A stretch of 64,000 nucleotides of DNA from Gillisia sp. Hel_I_86 (lineage in GTDB: Bacteria > Bacteroidota > Bacteroidia > Flavobacteriales > Flavobacteriaceae): the NCBI RefSeq assembly GCF_007827275.1, contig NZ_VISE01000001.1, forward strand, positions 3,596,001-3,660,000, in the 5' to 3' direction. Every line of letters starts with the position of its first letter. The stretch's first letter is position 1. The translations under genes and the position numbers were made by a program. Shown piece after piece: positions 8,923 to 16,646 of this stretch. The notes beneath the pieces were generated by a model. The model saw only the letters and a program-made list of their open reading frames with translations. It was not told the origin of the DNA and did not search any database.

Positions 8923-9417
8923 CTAGAATTGGTATCTAACTCCTAAGGCGATATCTGGCGAGAAATCGTCTATTACATCATAATCGCTAAACCCAATTTC
9001 TGGTCTAAAATCCAATGAGATCAACAAAGGAATATCAAAATTATATTCGATTCCTATATTCCCAGCAAGAAAAAGAAACGTTCCATCATTTCGCCTTAGA
9101 TCGTCCCTTCTGTTATCGCTAACACTTCCTACACCTCCACCAGCACCAGCATACCAGTTAAACCCACCTTCAATGTTCCAAACCCACTGGTACAAAGCAG
9201 CTAATTTAAAAGAATCGTAGTTGTTTTTATCATTTCTCCAACCTAGATCCAGTTCCAATCTATTGTTTTCTCCTAAGGCCCTTTGGTAAGAGATCTCTGC
9301 TCCATAGGCATTTGCACCTCCAATACGTAAACCTATTGCATTATCAGAAATTGTTTGTGCATTGGTAGCAGCCGTTGCTCCAATTGCAAATATTGCCAAT
9401 AAAATTAGTTTTTTCAT
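8923..9417 (-). CDS. Small outer-membrane beta-barrel protein (porin-like)
   Basis: 165 aa counted from the Met at 9417, which opens a classic signal peptide (KKLILLAIFAIGATAATNAQ). The mature part alternates short polar and aromatic strands (IGLRIGGANAYGAEISYQRA, FNWYAGAGGGVG) and ends in F (LGVRYQF), as expected of an eight-stranded outer-membrane barrel (OmpW/OmpX size). A longer frame reaches 9465, but its extra N-terminal residues would bury the signal peptide and overlap a promoter box. No specific cargo can be named. Confidence 0.8.
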   Translation of the reverse strand: MKKLILLAIFAIGATAATNAQTISDNAIGLRIGGANAYGAEISYQRALGENNRLELDLGWRNDKNNYDSFKLAALYQWVWNIEGGFNWYAGAGGGVGSVSDNRRDDLRRNDGTFLFLAGNIGIEYNFDIPLLISLDFRPEIGFSDYDVIDDFSPDIALGVRYQF

Positions 9418-9443
9418 TTTTTGATTTATTTTAGTTTGTTCAG

Positions 9444-9451
9444 CAAATTTA
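9444..9451 (-). promoter_or_regulatory. Putative -7 box for the barrel gene
   Basis: CAAATTTA on the + strand is TAAATTTG on the minus strand, a match to TAnnTTTG, 27 bp before the ATG at 9417. Confidence 0.45.
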
Positions 9452-9556
9452 AACGTTAAAATCACACTTAAATTGCTTCCAGTGCCAATGTATTGTTAAT
9501 AATCATTAAAAACATGTTAAGCAAATGATCCATAAATTCGTAATTTTAGCGCAGCT

Positions 9557-12466
9557 ATGAAAGAGAAATTATTAGAATTAGAAAGTATCCTGGAAGGAGA
9601 ACTTCTGTTTGATGACCTACATAAAAGTATATATGCCACAGATGCATCTGTTTACAGGGAAATACCTGTAGCGGTTTGCTACCCCAAAGCAAAGGCCGAC
9701 ATTAAATCCTTAATCGAATTTGCAACAAAAAATCAGGTTGGTCTAATTCCCCGGACCGCAGGGACTTCTTTGGCAGGTCAATGTGTGGGAAGCGGGATTG
9801 TCGTAGATGTTTCCAAACATTTCAATAAGATTTTAAAAATCGATCCAAAAAATAGAACCGTCACAGTTCAACCTGGAGTGATCCGTGACGATCTTAATAG
9901 GGCTGTTGAGGAACATGGATTGTTCTTTGGCCCCAACACTTCTACCTCCAATAGATGTATGATAGGTGGCATGGTTGGGAACAATTCTAGCGGAACTACC
10001 TCTATTAAATATGGAACAACCCGCGATAAAACCCTCGCTCTAAAAACTATTTTAAGCGATGGGAGCGAAGCTGAATTTAGCACTATTTCAAAAAATGAAT
10101 TTGAAAAAGTTGAAAAAGGAAACTCTTTAAAGGCTGAAATATATGCGAAGCTTTATAAATTGCTTGCTCCTGCTGAAGTTCAACAAGAAATAATTAAAGA
10201 ATTCCCTTTAGGAACAATTCATAGGAGAAATACGGGCTATGCAATAGACAACTTAATTGATACCCAAGTGTTTTCTGAAAACAATAAATCACTAAACTTA
10301 TGCGAACTGCTTTCAGGAAGTGAAGGCACCCTAGCTTTTACAACCGAAATCACCTTACAATTGGATGTATTACCTCCAAAATATACTGCGATGGTAGCTG
10401 CCCATTTTTCAAGTATAGAAAAATGCATGTTGGCCGTAGTGCCTTCTATGGAAAGTGATTTGTTTACTTGTGAAATGATGGACAAGGTAATTTTGGATTG
10501 TACCATTCAGAATTTAAAATATAAAGAGAACCGGTTTTTTATTGAAGGGGATCCCAAGGCAATACTGATGCTGGAATTACGGTCCAACAGTCAGGAAGAT
10601 TTGAACAACCAAATTCACCAGCTTTTAAACAGACTGGAAAAAACAACTCTGAGCTATGCTTTACCAATCCTTTTAGACGATCAGATAGATAAAGCTTTGG
10701 AATTGCGCAAAGCCGGACTTGGCTTGCTAGGAAATCTTATTGGCGATAAAAAAGCGGTTGCATGCATAGAAGATACCGCGGTGGCATTGCCAGATCTGGC
10801 AAATTATATTGCAGAATTTTCAGTAATTATGAAGAACCATAAACAGGAAGCCGTGTATTACGCACATGCGGGAGCGGGGGAATTGCATTTAAGGCCCATC
10901 CTGAACCTAAAGAAGGATGAAGACGTAATCCTGTTTAGGAAAATTACTGAAGAAGTAGCTGCCTTGGTGAAAAAATACCGGGGTTCTATGAGTGGGGAAC
11001 ATGGCGATGGAAGGTTACGTGGAGAATTTATTGAACTGATGATAGGCACTGGGAATTACAAGCTTTTGGAAGAAGTAAAAGCGATTTTCGATCCGCATAA
11101 CATTTTTAATCCGGGCAAGATCACCAATACTGCCCCTATGGATACTTCTTTGCGCTATGAGGTAGATAGAAAGGAACCAGAAATTAAAACCCTAATGGAT
11201 TTTTCTGATTCTCAAGGAATTTTAAGATTGGCCGAAAAATGTAACGGGAGCGGGGATTGTAGAAAGTCGGTAGAAGCTGGTGGTATCATGTGCCCCAGTT
11301 ACCGCGCAACTAAAAACGAAAAAGACACAACAAGAGCACGAGCAAATGCTTTAAGGGAATTTCTCACAAATTCGGACAAACCCAACAAATTCGAACATGA
11401 AGAACTAAAAGAAGTATTTGATCTCTGCATAAGCTGTAAGGGTTGCAAAAGTGAATGTCCCTCGAATGTAGATGTAGCAGCCTTAAAAGCAGAATTTCAA
11501 TACCAGTATCAAAAATCCAACGGAAAATCCTTAAGAAGCAGGGCTTTTGCCAATAATGCAAAAATGAATGGTTTTGCCTCTAAAGCCACCGGCGTATTCA
11601 ACTTTTTATTTTCCAATTCTATTACTTCGGGAATTGCTAAAAAAGTGATGGGAGTGGCATCAGAAAGAACACTGCCAAAACTTTCCAAGCAAACCCTTTG
11701 GGATTATTATTCTAAAAACCATAGTGAGCTTACAGATCCCATTAAAACTGTGTATCTATTTAATGATGAGTTCACCAATTATTTGGATGCCCATATTGGA
11801 ATCGATGCATTGGAGCTGTTACAAAAATTAAATTATCAAGTTATTGTCCTTAAAAACCCAGAGAGCGGCCGAAGTTATATCTCCAAGGGGTTTTTGGAGG
11901 AAGCGAAGGAAGTTGCCAATAAAAACATTGAACTATTTTCAGATTTGATTTCTAACGAAACACCTTTATTGGGAATTGAGCCATCAGCAATATTGGGTTT
12001 TAGGGATGAATATCTTCGATTGGCCAATGATTCCGAAAAGGCTAAAGATTTATCCAAAAACTGCTTTTTGATCGAAGAATTTTTAAAGAAGGAAATTGCC
12101 CTTGGAAATATTGAATCCAGTTCGTTTACTTCAGAAAAAAATGAAATAAAAATTCATACGCATTGTCATCAAAAGGCAATGTCCAACTCTGCATACACTT
12201 TTGACATATTGAATTTACCAACCAATTATAATGTTCGAATAATTACCTCTGGTTGTTGTGGAATGGCGGGTTCGTTTGGATATGAAAAAGAGCATTATGG
12301 GGTTAGCATGAATATTGGGGAACAAAGCCTTTTTCCAGCGGTTAGGAAATGCACTTCAGATACTATAATTGCTGCCAACGGTACTAGTTGTCGGCACCAG
12401 ATTTTTGATGGCACAAAAAGAGAAGCTAAACACCCGGTAACAATTTTAAAAGAAGCCTTAGCCTAA
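9557..12466 (+). CDS. FAD-binding and (Fe-S)-binding oxidase (D-lactate/glycolate dehydrogenase type)
   Basis: 969 aa. The N-terminal half is a VAO/PCMH FAD domain (GLIPRTAGTSLAGQCVGSG; GGMVGNNSSGTTSIKYG) plus an FAD-oxidase C domain (SGEHGDGRLRGEF). After residue 555 come two 4Fe-4S-type cysteine clusters (CNGSGDCRKS...MCPSY and CISCKGCKSECP). The final third has CCG elements (TSGCCGMAGSFG). This architecture matches YdiJ/DLD3-like D-2-hydroxyacid or D-lactate dehydrogenases that feed electrons to the respiratory chain. The exact substrate cannot be told. It stands alone, with its own 90 bp upstream gap. Confidence 0.88.
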   Translation: MKEKLLELESILEGELLFDDLHKSIYATDASVYREIPVAVCYPKAKADIKSLIEFATKNQVGLIPRTAGTSLAGQCVGSGIVVDVSKHFNKILKIDPKNRTVTVQPGVIRDDLNRAVEEHGLFFGPNTSTSNRCMIGGMVGNNSSGTTSIKYGTTRDKTLALKTILSDGSEAEFSTISKNEFEKVEKGNSLKAEIYAKLYKLLAPAEVQQEIIKEFPLGTIHRRNTGYAIDNLIDTQVFSENNKSLNLCELLSGSEGTLAFTTEITLQLDVLPPKYTAMVAAHFSSIEKCMLAVVPSMESDLFTCEMMDKVILDCTIQNLKYKENRFFIEGDPKAILMLELRSNSQEDLNNQIHQLLNRLEKTTLSYALPILLDDQIDKALELRKAGLGLLGNLIGDKKAVACIEDTAVALPDLANYIAEFSVIMKNHKQEAVYYAHAGAGELHLRPILNLKKDEDVILFRKITEEVAALVKKYRGSMSGEHGDGRLRGEFIELMIGTGNYKLLEEVKAIFDPHNIFNPGKITNTAPMDTSLRYEVDRKEPEIKTLMDFSDSQGILRLAEKCNGSGDCRKSVEAGGIMCPSYRATKNEKDTTRARANALREFLTNSDKPNKFEHEELKEVFDLCISCKGCKSECPSNVDVAALKAEFQYQYQKSNGKSLRSRAFANNAKMNGFASKATGVFNFLFSNSITSGIAKKVMGVASERTLPKLSKQTLWDYYSKNHSELTDPIKTVYLFNDEFTNYLDAHIGIDALELLQKLNYQVIVLKNPESGRSYISKGFLEEAKEVANKNIELFSDLISNETPLLGIEPSAILGFRDEYLRLANDSEKAKDLSKNCFLIEEFLKKEIALGNIESSSFTSEKNEIKIHTHCHQKAMSNSAYTFDILNLPTNYNVRIITSGCCGMAGSFGYEKEHYGVSMNIGEQSLFPAVRKCTSDTIIAANGTSCRHQIFDGTKREAKHPVTILKEALA

Positions 12467-12560
12467 AAGGAGTAACTATTTAAATGGATATTTTAATTTA
12501 TGAATGTTTTCTTCATTATTTTAATATTGACTTAGATTTTTAAATCTGTAGTTAAAAAAT

Positions 12561-12568
12561 TACATTTG
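12561..12568 (+). promoter_or_regulatory. Putative -7 box for aroC (TACATTTG)
   Basis: TACATTTG matches TAnnTTTG and ends 14 bp before the aroC ATG. Confidence 0.45.
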
Positions 12569-12582
12569 TTAAAAATCGGGCT

Positions 12583-13647
12583 ATGGCAGGAAATTCCTTT
12601 GGCAAACTATTTAAACTTACTACATTCGGAGAATCACACGGGCCTGCTATAGGTGGAATTATAGATGGTTGTCCTGCTGGCATAAAATTGGACTTGGATA
12701 AGATTCAAGAGGATCTCAATAAAAGAAAACCTGGACAATCGGCAATCGTTACTCAACGCAAAGAACCTGATACTGTGGTTTTTCTTTCGGGGATCTTTGA
12801 AGGAGTAACTACCGGTACACCCATTGGTTTTACTATAGAAAATGCCAATCAGAAATCAAACGATTATTCCCATATAAAAGATACTTTTAGGCCCTCGCAT
12901 GCAGATTACACCTATTCTGAAAAATATGGAGTAAGGGATTATAGGGGTGGGGGACGTTCTTCAGCAAGGGAAACAGCTTGTAGGGTTGTTGGCGGTGCTA
13001 TTGCCAAACAAGTTATAAAAGATATTGAAATAGTTGCTTTTACCTCATCAGTAGGTGAGATTCAACTAGAGAAAGGGACTGCTGAACTGGATTTTGGTTT
13101 AATAGAATCCAATCCCGTACGTTGTCCAGATCCTGAGACAGCAGTGAAAATGGAAAATTATATCCGTGAGATTCGTTCTCAGGGGGATACCGTTGGTGGT
13201 ACGGTAAAATGTATCATTAAAAATATGCCCAAAGGTTTGGGAGAACCGGTTTTCGATAAATTACATGCGACTCTCGGCCAAGCAATGCTTTCTATTAATG
13301 CTGTAAAGGGCTTTGAAATAGGAAGTGGTTTTGAGGGTACAAAATTAAAAGGCAGTGAGCATAACGATCTTTTTAATCAAGATGGTTCTACAAAAACAAA
13401 TTTAAGCGGTGGTGTACAAGGAGGAATTTCCAATGGAATGGATATCTACTTTAAGGTAGCTTTTAAGCCTGTTGCTACAATTATGCAAAAGCAAGAAACT
13501 ATTAACTTCAAAGGAGAGTTGGTAGAAATGCAGGGAAAAGGAAGACATGATCCTTGCGTGGTTCCTAGAGCTATTCCTATTGTCGAGGCGATGGCAGCTT
13601 TGGTTCTAGCAGATTTTTGGCTACAAAACAAGATCTCCAAAATATAA
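12583..13647 (+). CDS. aroC: Chorismate synthase
   Basis: 354 aa, the normal length for the family. It shows the three family signatures: [19 protein letters not shown] near the N terminus, [20 protein letters not shown] in the middle, and [17 protein letters not shown] near the C terminus. It converts 5-enolpyruvylshikimate-3-phosphate to chorismate using reduced FMN, the last shared step to aromatic amino acids, folate and quinones. It has its own candidate promoter. The symporter gene begins 19 bp downstream, so the two may be co-transcribed. No other shikimate-pathway genes are nearby. Confidence 0.97.
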   Translation: MAGNSFGKLFKLTTFGESHGPAIGGIIDGCPAGIKLDLDKIQEDLNKRKPGQSAIVTQRKEPDTVVFLSGIFEGVTTGTPIGFTIENANQKSNDYSHIKDTFRPSHADYTYSEKYGVRDYRGGGRSSARETACRVVGGAIAKQVIKDIEIVAFTSSVGEIQLEKGTAELDFGLIESNPVRCPDPETAVKMENYIREIRSQGDTVGGTVKCIIKNMPKGLGEPVFDKLHATLGQAMLSINAVKGFEIGSGFEGTKLKGSEHNDLFNQDGSTKTNLSGGVQGGISNGMDIYFKVAFKPVATIMQKQETINFKGELVEMQGKGRHDPCVVPRAIPIVEAMAALVLADFWLQNKISKI

Positions 13648-13665
13648 TTAAAGCAAAACGATATA

Positions 13666-14991
13666 ATGAAGAAATTAGCACTGCACTGGCAAATTTTATT
13701 GGGAATGCTCTTGGGGGTACTTTTCGCATTGGTATTGACCAATTTTAGTTGGGGGCCAGAATTTGTAAGCGATTGGATTAAACCATTCGGGAACATTTTT
13801 ATTAATGCCTTAAAATTAATTGCAGTTCCATTGATTCTAGCATCGTTGATAAAAGGGATCTCAGATTTAAAGGATATCTCCAAATTGTCCCAAATGGGAA
13901 CAAGAACCATTGTTACCTATATTATTACAACAGTGATAGCAGTTTCTATAGGACTTGGACTGGTAAACCTTATAAAACCAGGAAATGCTATAAGTGAGGA
14001 AACCAGGACAGATCTTATTACCAGTTACGAAACCGATGCCTCTGTGAGGATTGCAGATGCACAAAAACAGAAGGAATCAGGGCCTTTACAAGCTCTGGAG
14101 GACCTTGTGCCTAGTAATATTTTTGGTGCTGCAAGCGATAATGGAAATATGTTGCAAGTGATCTTTTTCGCTATTTTCTTCGGAATTGGTTTGATTTTAA
14201 TTCCAGAAGCTACTGCAAAACCTGTAAAGGATTTTTTTGATGGTTTTAATGAAGTCATTTTAAAAATGATAGATCTTATTATGTTGACCGCTCCCTATGG
14301 TGTATTTGCTCTTTTGGCAGCTTTGGTGGTAGAATCTCCTAGTGCCGATCTTTTTGCGGCACTTGCCATGTATGCAGTAACCGTGTTAATAGGGCTAGCA
14401 TTAATGATTGGTTTTTATATATTAATAGTATGGATATTCACTAAAAATAAGCCAGGTTTCTTCTTAAACGGAATTGCACCAGCTCAATTATTGGCCTTTT
14501 CAACAAGTTCCAGTGCAGCAACGCTGCCTGTTACCATGGAAAGAGTAGAAGAACATCTTGGGGTACATAAGGAAGTAACCAGTTTTGTCTTGCCAATTGG
14601 GGCCACTATAAATATGGATGGTACCAGTCTGTATCAAGCGGTGGCCGCGGTTTTTATTGCACAGGCATTTGGTATAGACCTTACTATTGGCGCCCAATTG
14701 GGAATTATAGTTACGGCTACTTTGGCATCTATAGGCTCTGCAGCGGTTCCTGGTGCAGGGATGGTCATGTTGGTAATTGTACTTGCTCAGGCAGGAATCC
14801 CAGAAGCTGGTTTGGCGTTGATCTTTGCCATAGACAGGCCTTTGGATATGTGCAGAACTACAGTGAATGTTACCGGAGATGCTGCCGTTTCTATGCTTGT
14901 CGCAAAATCTGTAGATCAATTAGGGCCTCCAAACGTGAAGGATTGGGACGATAATTATAAGCCTGCAAAAGAGAAGGAAGTCCTTCAGTAA
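13666..14991 (+). CDS. Dicarboxylate/amino acid:cation symporter (DAACS family)
   Basis: 441 aa, with hydrophobic helices throughout. The serine-rich re-entrant loop (FSTSSSAATLPVTMERVEEHLG) and the NMDGTSLYQAVAAVFIAQ motif are hallmarks of GltP/GltT/DctA transporters. The helix 8 motif region (DRPLDMCRTTVNVTGDAAVS) contains the substrate-binding Asp, Arg and Asn. It imports glutamate, aspartate or C4-dicarboxylates with Na+ or H+. Which one cannot be settled by eye, but Arg in DMCRTTVNV is the residue that in this family favours acidic amino acids. Confidence 0.92.
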   Translation: MKKLALHWQILLGMLLGVLFALVLTNFSWGPEFVSDWIKPFGNIFINALKLIAVPLILASLIKGISDLKDISKLSQMGTRTIVTYIITTVIAVSIGLGLVNLIKPGNAISEETRTDLITSYETDASVRIADAQKQKESGPLQALEDLVPSNIFGAASDNGNMLQVIFFAIFFGIGLILIPEATAKPVKDFFDGFNEVILKMIDLIMLTAPYGVFALLAALVVESPSADLFAALAMYAVTVLIGLALMIGFYILIVWIFTKNKPGFFLNGIAPAQLLAFSTSSSAATLPVTMERVEEHLGVHKEVTSFVLPIGATINMDGTSLYQAVAAVFIAQAFGIDLTIGAQLGIIVTATLASIGSAAVPGAGMVMLVIVLAQAGIPEAGLALIFAIDRPLDMCRTTVNVTGDAAVSMLVAKSVDQLGPPNVKDWDDNYKPAKEKEVLQ

Positions 14992-15061
14992 TAAGATCGC
15001 TTTTGAATATTGCAGGTGTTTCTGAAGAAGAGGTTGGGTTTAGGTTTATTCGTTATTTCTT

Positions 15062-15113
15062 CCCCCCCCCCGTGATAAAAAAATTTTATCTAGCGTAGGA
15101 AATTTACGTATTT
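15062..15113 (-). repeat. Right end of inverted-repeat family B, reversed, with C10 tract
   Basis: Read on the minus strand this is the same sequence that closes the family B copies at 40787-40825, 41758-41800 and 53685-53722 (AATTTCCTACGCTAGATA, then an A/T run and ATCACGG). Here the G run at its outer edge has grown to ten (C10 at 15062-15071 on the + strand). The matching left end was not found. Confidence 0.6.
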
Positions 15114-15201
15114 ATTAGCATGCCTTAGGAGATGCTGAAACGAGTTGGCAACAAGCTGATCGGAAATCCAAAAGAAAGTTTAAGGATTAAATTAGAATTC
15201 G

Positions 15202-15209
15202 TAATTTTG
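15202..15209 (+). promoter_or_regulatory. Putative -7 box of the toxin-antitoxin operon (TAATTTTG)
   Basis: TAATTTTG fits TAnnTTTG and ends 17 bp before the antitoxin ATG. No convincing -33 element was found. Confidence 0.4.
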
Positions 15210-15226
15210 ATAAAAAGGTAATTGAA

Positions 15227-15460
15227 ATGGATTTACAGTCAAGAAAAATAAAGTTTGTCCAAGATTTTTTAAAACTTCAAAGTGAGGAAGCTATTTCCCG
15301 ACTTGAAAAGTTACTTAAAAAAGAGAAAAAAATTGTTGTTGGAGAAGAATTCAAACCAATGACAAAAAAAGAATTGAATAAACGAATTGACCAATCTGAA
15401 TCTGACTTTAAGAAAAACCGATTTAAAAAATCATCCGAATTATTATCTAAATACAAATAA
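15227..15460 (+). CDS. Probable antitoxin of a RelE/ParE-type pair
   Basis: 77 aa, highly charged (many Lys and Glu) and helical, with no signal peptide. It has no recognisable family motif beyond the size and composition of Bacteroidota antitoxins that precede ParE-type toxins. Its TAA shares a base with the ATG of the next gene (TAATG at 15458-15462), a typical translational coupling of antitoxin and toxin. The C-terminal half (KKELNKRIDQSESDFKKNRF) would be the toxin-wrapping part. The role is inferred from context. Confidence 0.7.
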   Translation: MDLQSRKIKFVQDFLKLQSEEAISRLEKLLKKEKKIVVGEEFKPMTKKELNKRIDQSESDFKKNRFKKSSELLSKYK

Positions 15461-15777
15461 TGAATTTAGAAATAATTTGGTCAGATTTTGCAGAGAAACA
15501 ACTCGACGATATTTTCGAATATTATGAAAAAAATGCTAGTAATAGAGTTGCGAAAGAAATGGTTCAAAGTTTAATTAATGAACCTAATAGAATAGAAAAA
15601 GATCCATTTATCGGACAAAAGGAAGAACTCCTTAAAGAAAGGAAAATCACATATAGATATTTGGTTTTCAAACATTACAAAATCATCTATTCGGTGGATG
15701 AAGAAAATGGTTTTATTAAAATTGCAGATGTTTTTGGTACTCAACAAAAACCATCTAAAATAGAAAGATTCAAGTAG
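15460..15777 (+). CDS. RelE/ParE-family toxin
   Basis: 105 aa. It opens LEIIWSDFAEKQLDDIFEYYEK, the usual ParE/RelE helical start (W-S-x-x-A-x-x-x-L-x-x-I-x-x-Y), and closes with beta strands YRYLVFKHYKIIYSVDE and a final IADVFGTQQ, where family members have 'V-x-R/D-V-x-x-x-R/Q'. Members either cut ribosome-bound mRNA (RelE) or poison gyrase (ParE). The lack of the RelE catalytic set cannot be assessed by eye. It is coupled to the antitoxin upstream. Confidence 0.82.
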   Translation: MNLEIIWSDFAEKQLDDIFEYYEKNASNRVAKEMVQSLINEPNRIEKDPFIGQKEELLKERKITYRYLVFKHYKIIYSVDEENGFIKIADVFGTQQKPSKIERFK

Positions 15778-16223
15778 CAGCCAGTTGGCAACATTGGTTA
15801 AGCGCAAATAGCGGTCAATGTGGTGAAAAGTGCTATTTTAGACATCAAGTAACAAAGATACTCCACGCCCCTTGCCTTAACCAAGACCGTTCAACATGAC
15901 GGCAATTCTAAAATCAACATCGTCACCCAGTCCCGAGGATTCGGAAGTTTCAGGGTCTTTATTTATTATGATATTTAATTCTTAAAAAATTCTGATAACT
16001 TCAGCTGGAACAGAATGACAGAGATTTTCTTTTTATGATACTTTGCTGACAACCTTAATTTCACTTAAGAATTTCTGTAAATCAATTCGTTATGTTTTTT
16101 AATGATAAATGCTGTCAACAACAAGTCGCTAAAAATCAATCATATAATGACTAGCTAACCTCATGTCTTTGTTCTTGTCTCTTTCAGCGAAGTGGTCTTT
16201 AATCTTTAATCGGGTAATATTTC
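15778..16223. other. Gene-free stretch after the toxin gene
   Basis: No convincing reading frame was seen. It holds a weak relative of the dispersed repeats near 15918-15955 (CGTCACCCAGTCCCGAGG ... GGAAGTTTCAGGGTCT) and A/T-rich DNA before the minus-strand DCC gene. It may mark the edge of inserted DNA carrying the toxin-antitoxin pair. Confidence 0.5.
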
Positions 16224-16643
16224 TTAATCCAAAAATTTCGCTTTTAACTCTGGCGTTGGGATCATGCAGGTTTCTTTTTTTCCAAACCAACTATATCGGT
16301 TAGAGGCTATTATATTATAAACTCCATTCCTAATAAAATCAGGAAGAAACAAGAAATGTTTTAGCAAAGAATAGCCTCCAGAAAGCTCTTTGGCTATCTT
16401 AAGTGCCGCAGTGGATTTTTCGTAATACACAATTCCCGGTTCTATCAAGATAATAGAATCCAGAATTTCGGGGTCGATACCTCTTTCTGAAACCAGTTTT
16501 TTACCTAGATCGCCCTGTAAAGATGCAAACCTAAAAACATCTTTTTTATCATGTTCAATAATAAAATTGATGGCATTATTGCACAGGTTGCAAACGCCAT
16601 CAAAAAGGATGATCTTTTTATTTTCTGGTAAAACTGCTTCCAT
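16224..16643 (-). CDS. DCC-family thiol-disulfide oxidoreductase (DUF393)
   Basis: 139 aa. The N-terminal FDGVCNLCNNAINFIIEHD contains the DxxCxxC motif that names the DCC family, followed by RFASLQGDLGKKL. The family adopts a thioredoxin-like fold and is presumed to act in disulfide exchange, but substrates are poorly known. It starts 3 bp after the mutS2-like stop on the same strand, so it is probably in that operon. Confidence 0.88.
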   Translation of the reverse strand: MEAVLPENKKIILFDGVCNLCNNAINFIIEHDKKDVFRFASLQGDLGKKLVSERGIDPEILDSIILIEPGIVYYEKSTAALKIAKELSGGYSLLKHFLFLPDFIRNGVYNIIASNRYSWFGKKETCMIPTPELKAKFLD

Positions 16644-16646
16644 TTA

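Noticed and set aside
14500-14919. 139-aa minus-strand frame opposite the symporter
   Set aside because: His/Cys/Arg-rich composition without family features, opposite an intact transporter gene.
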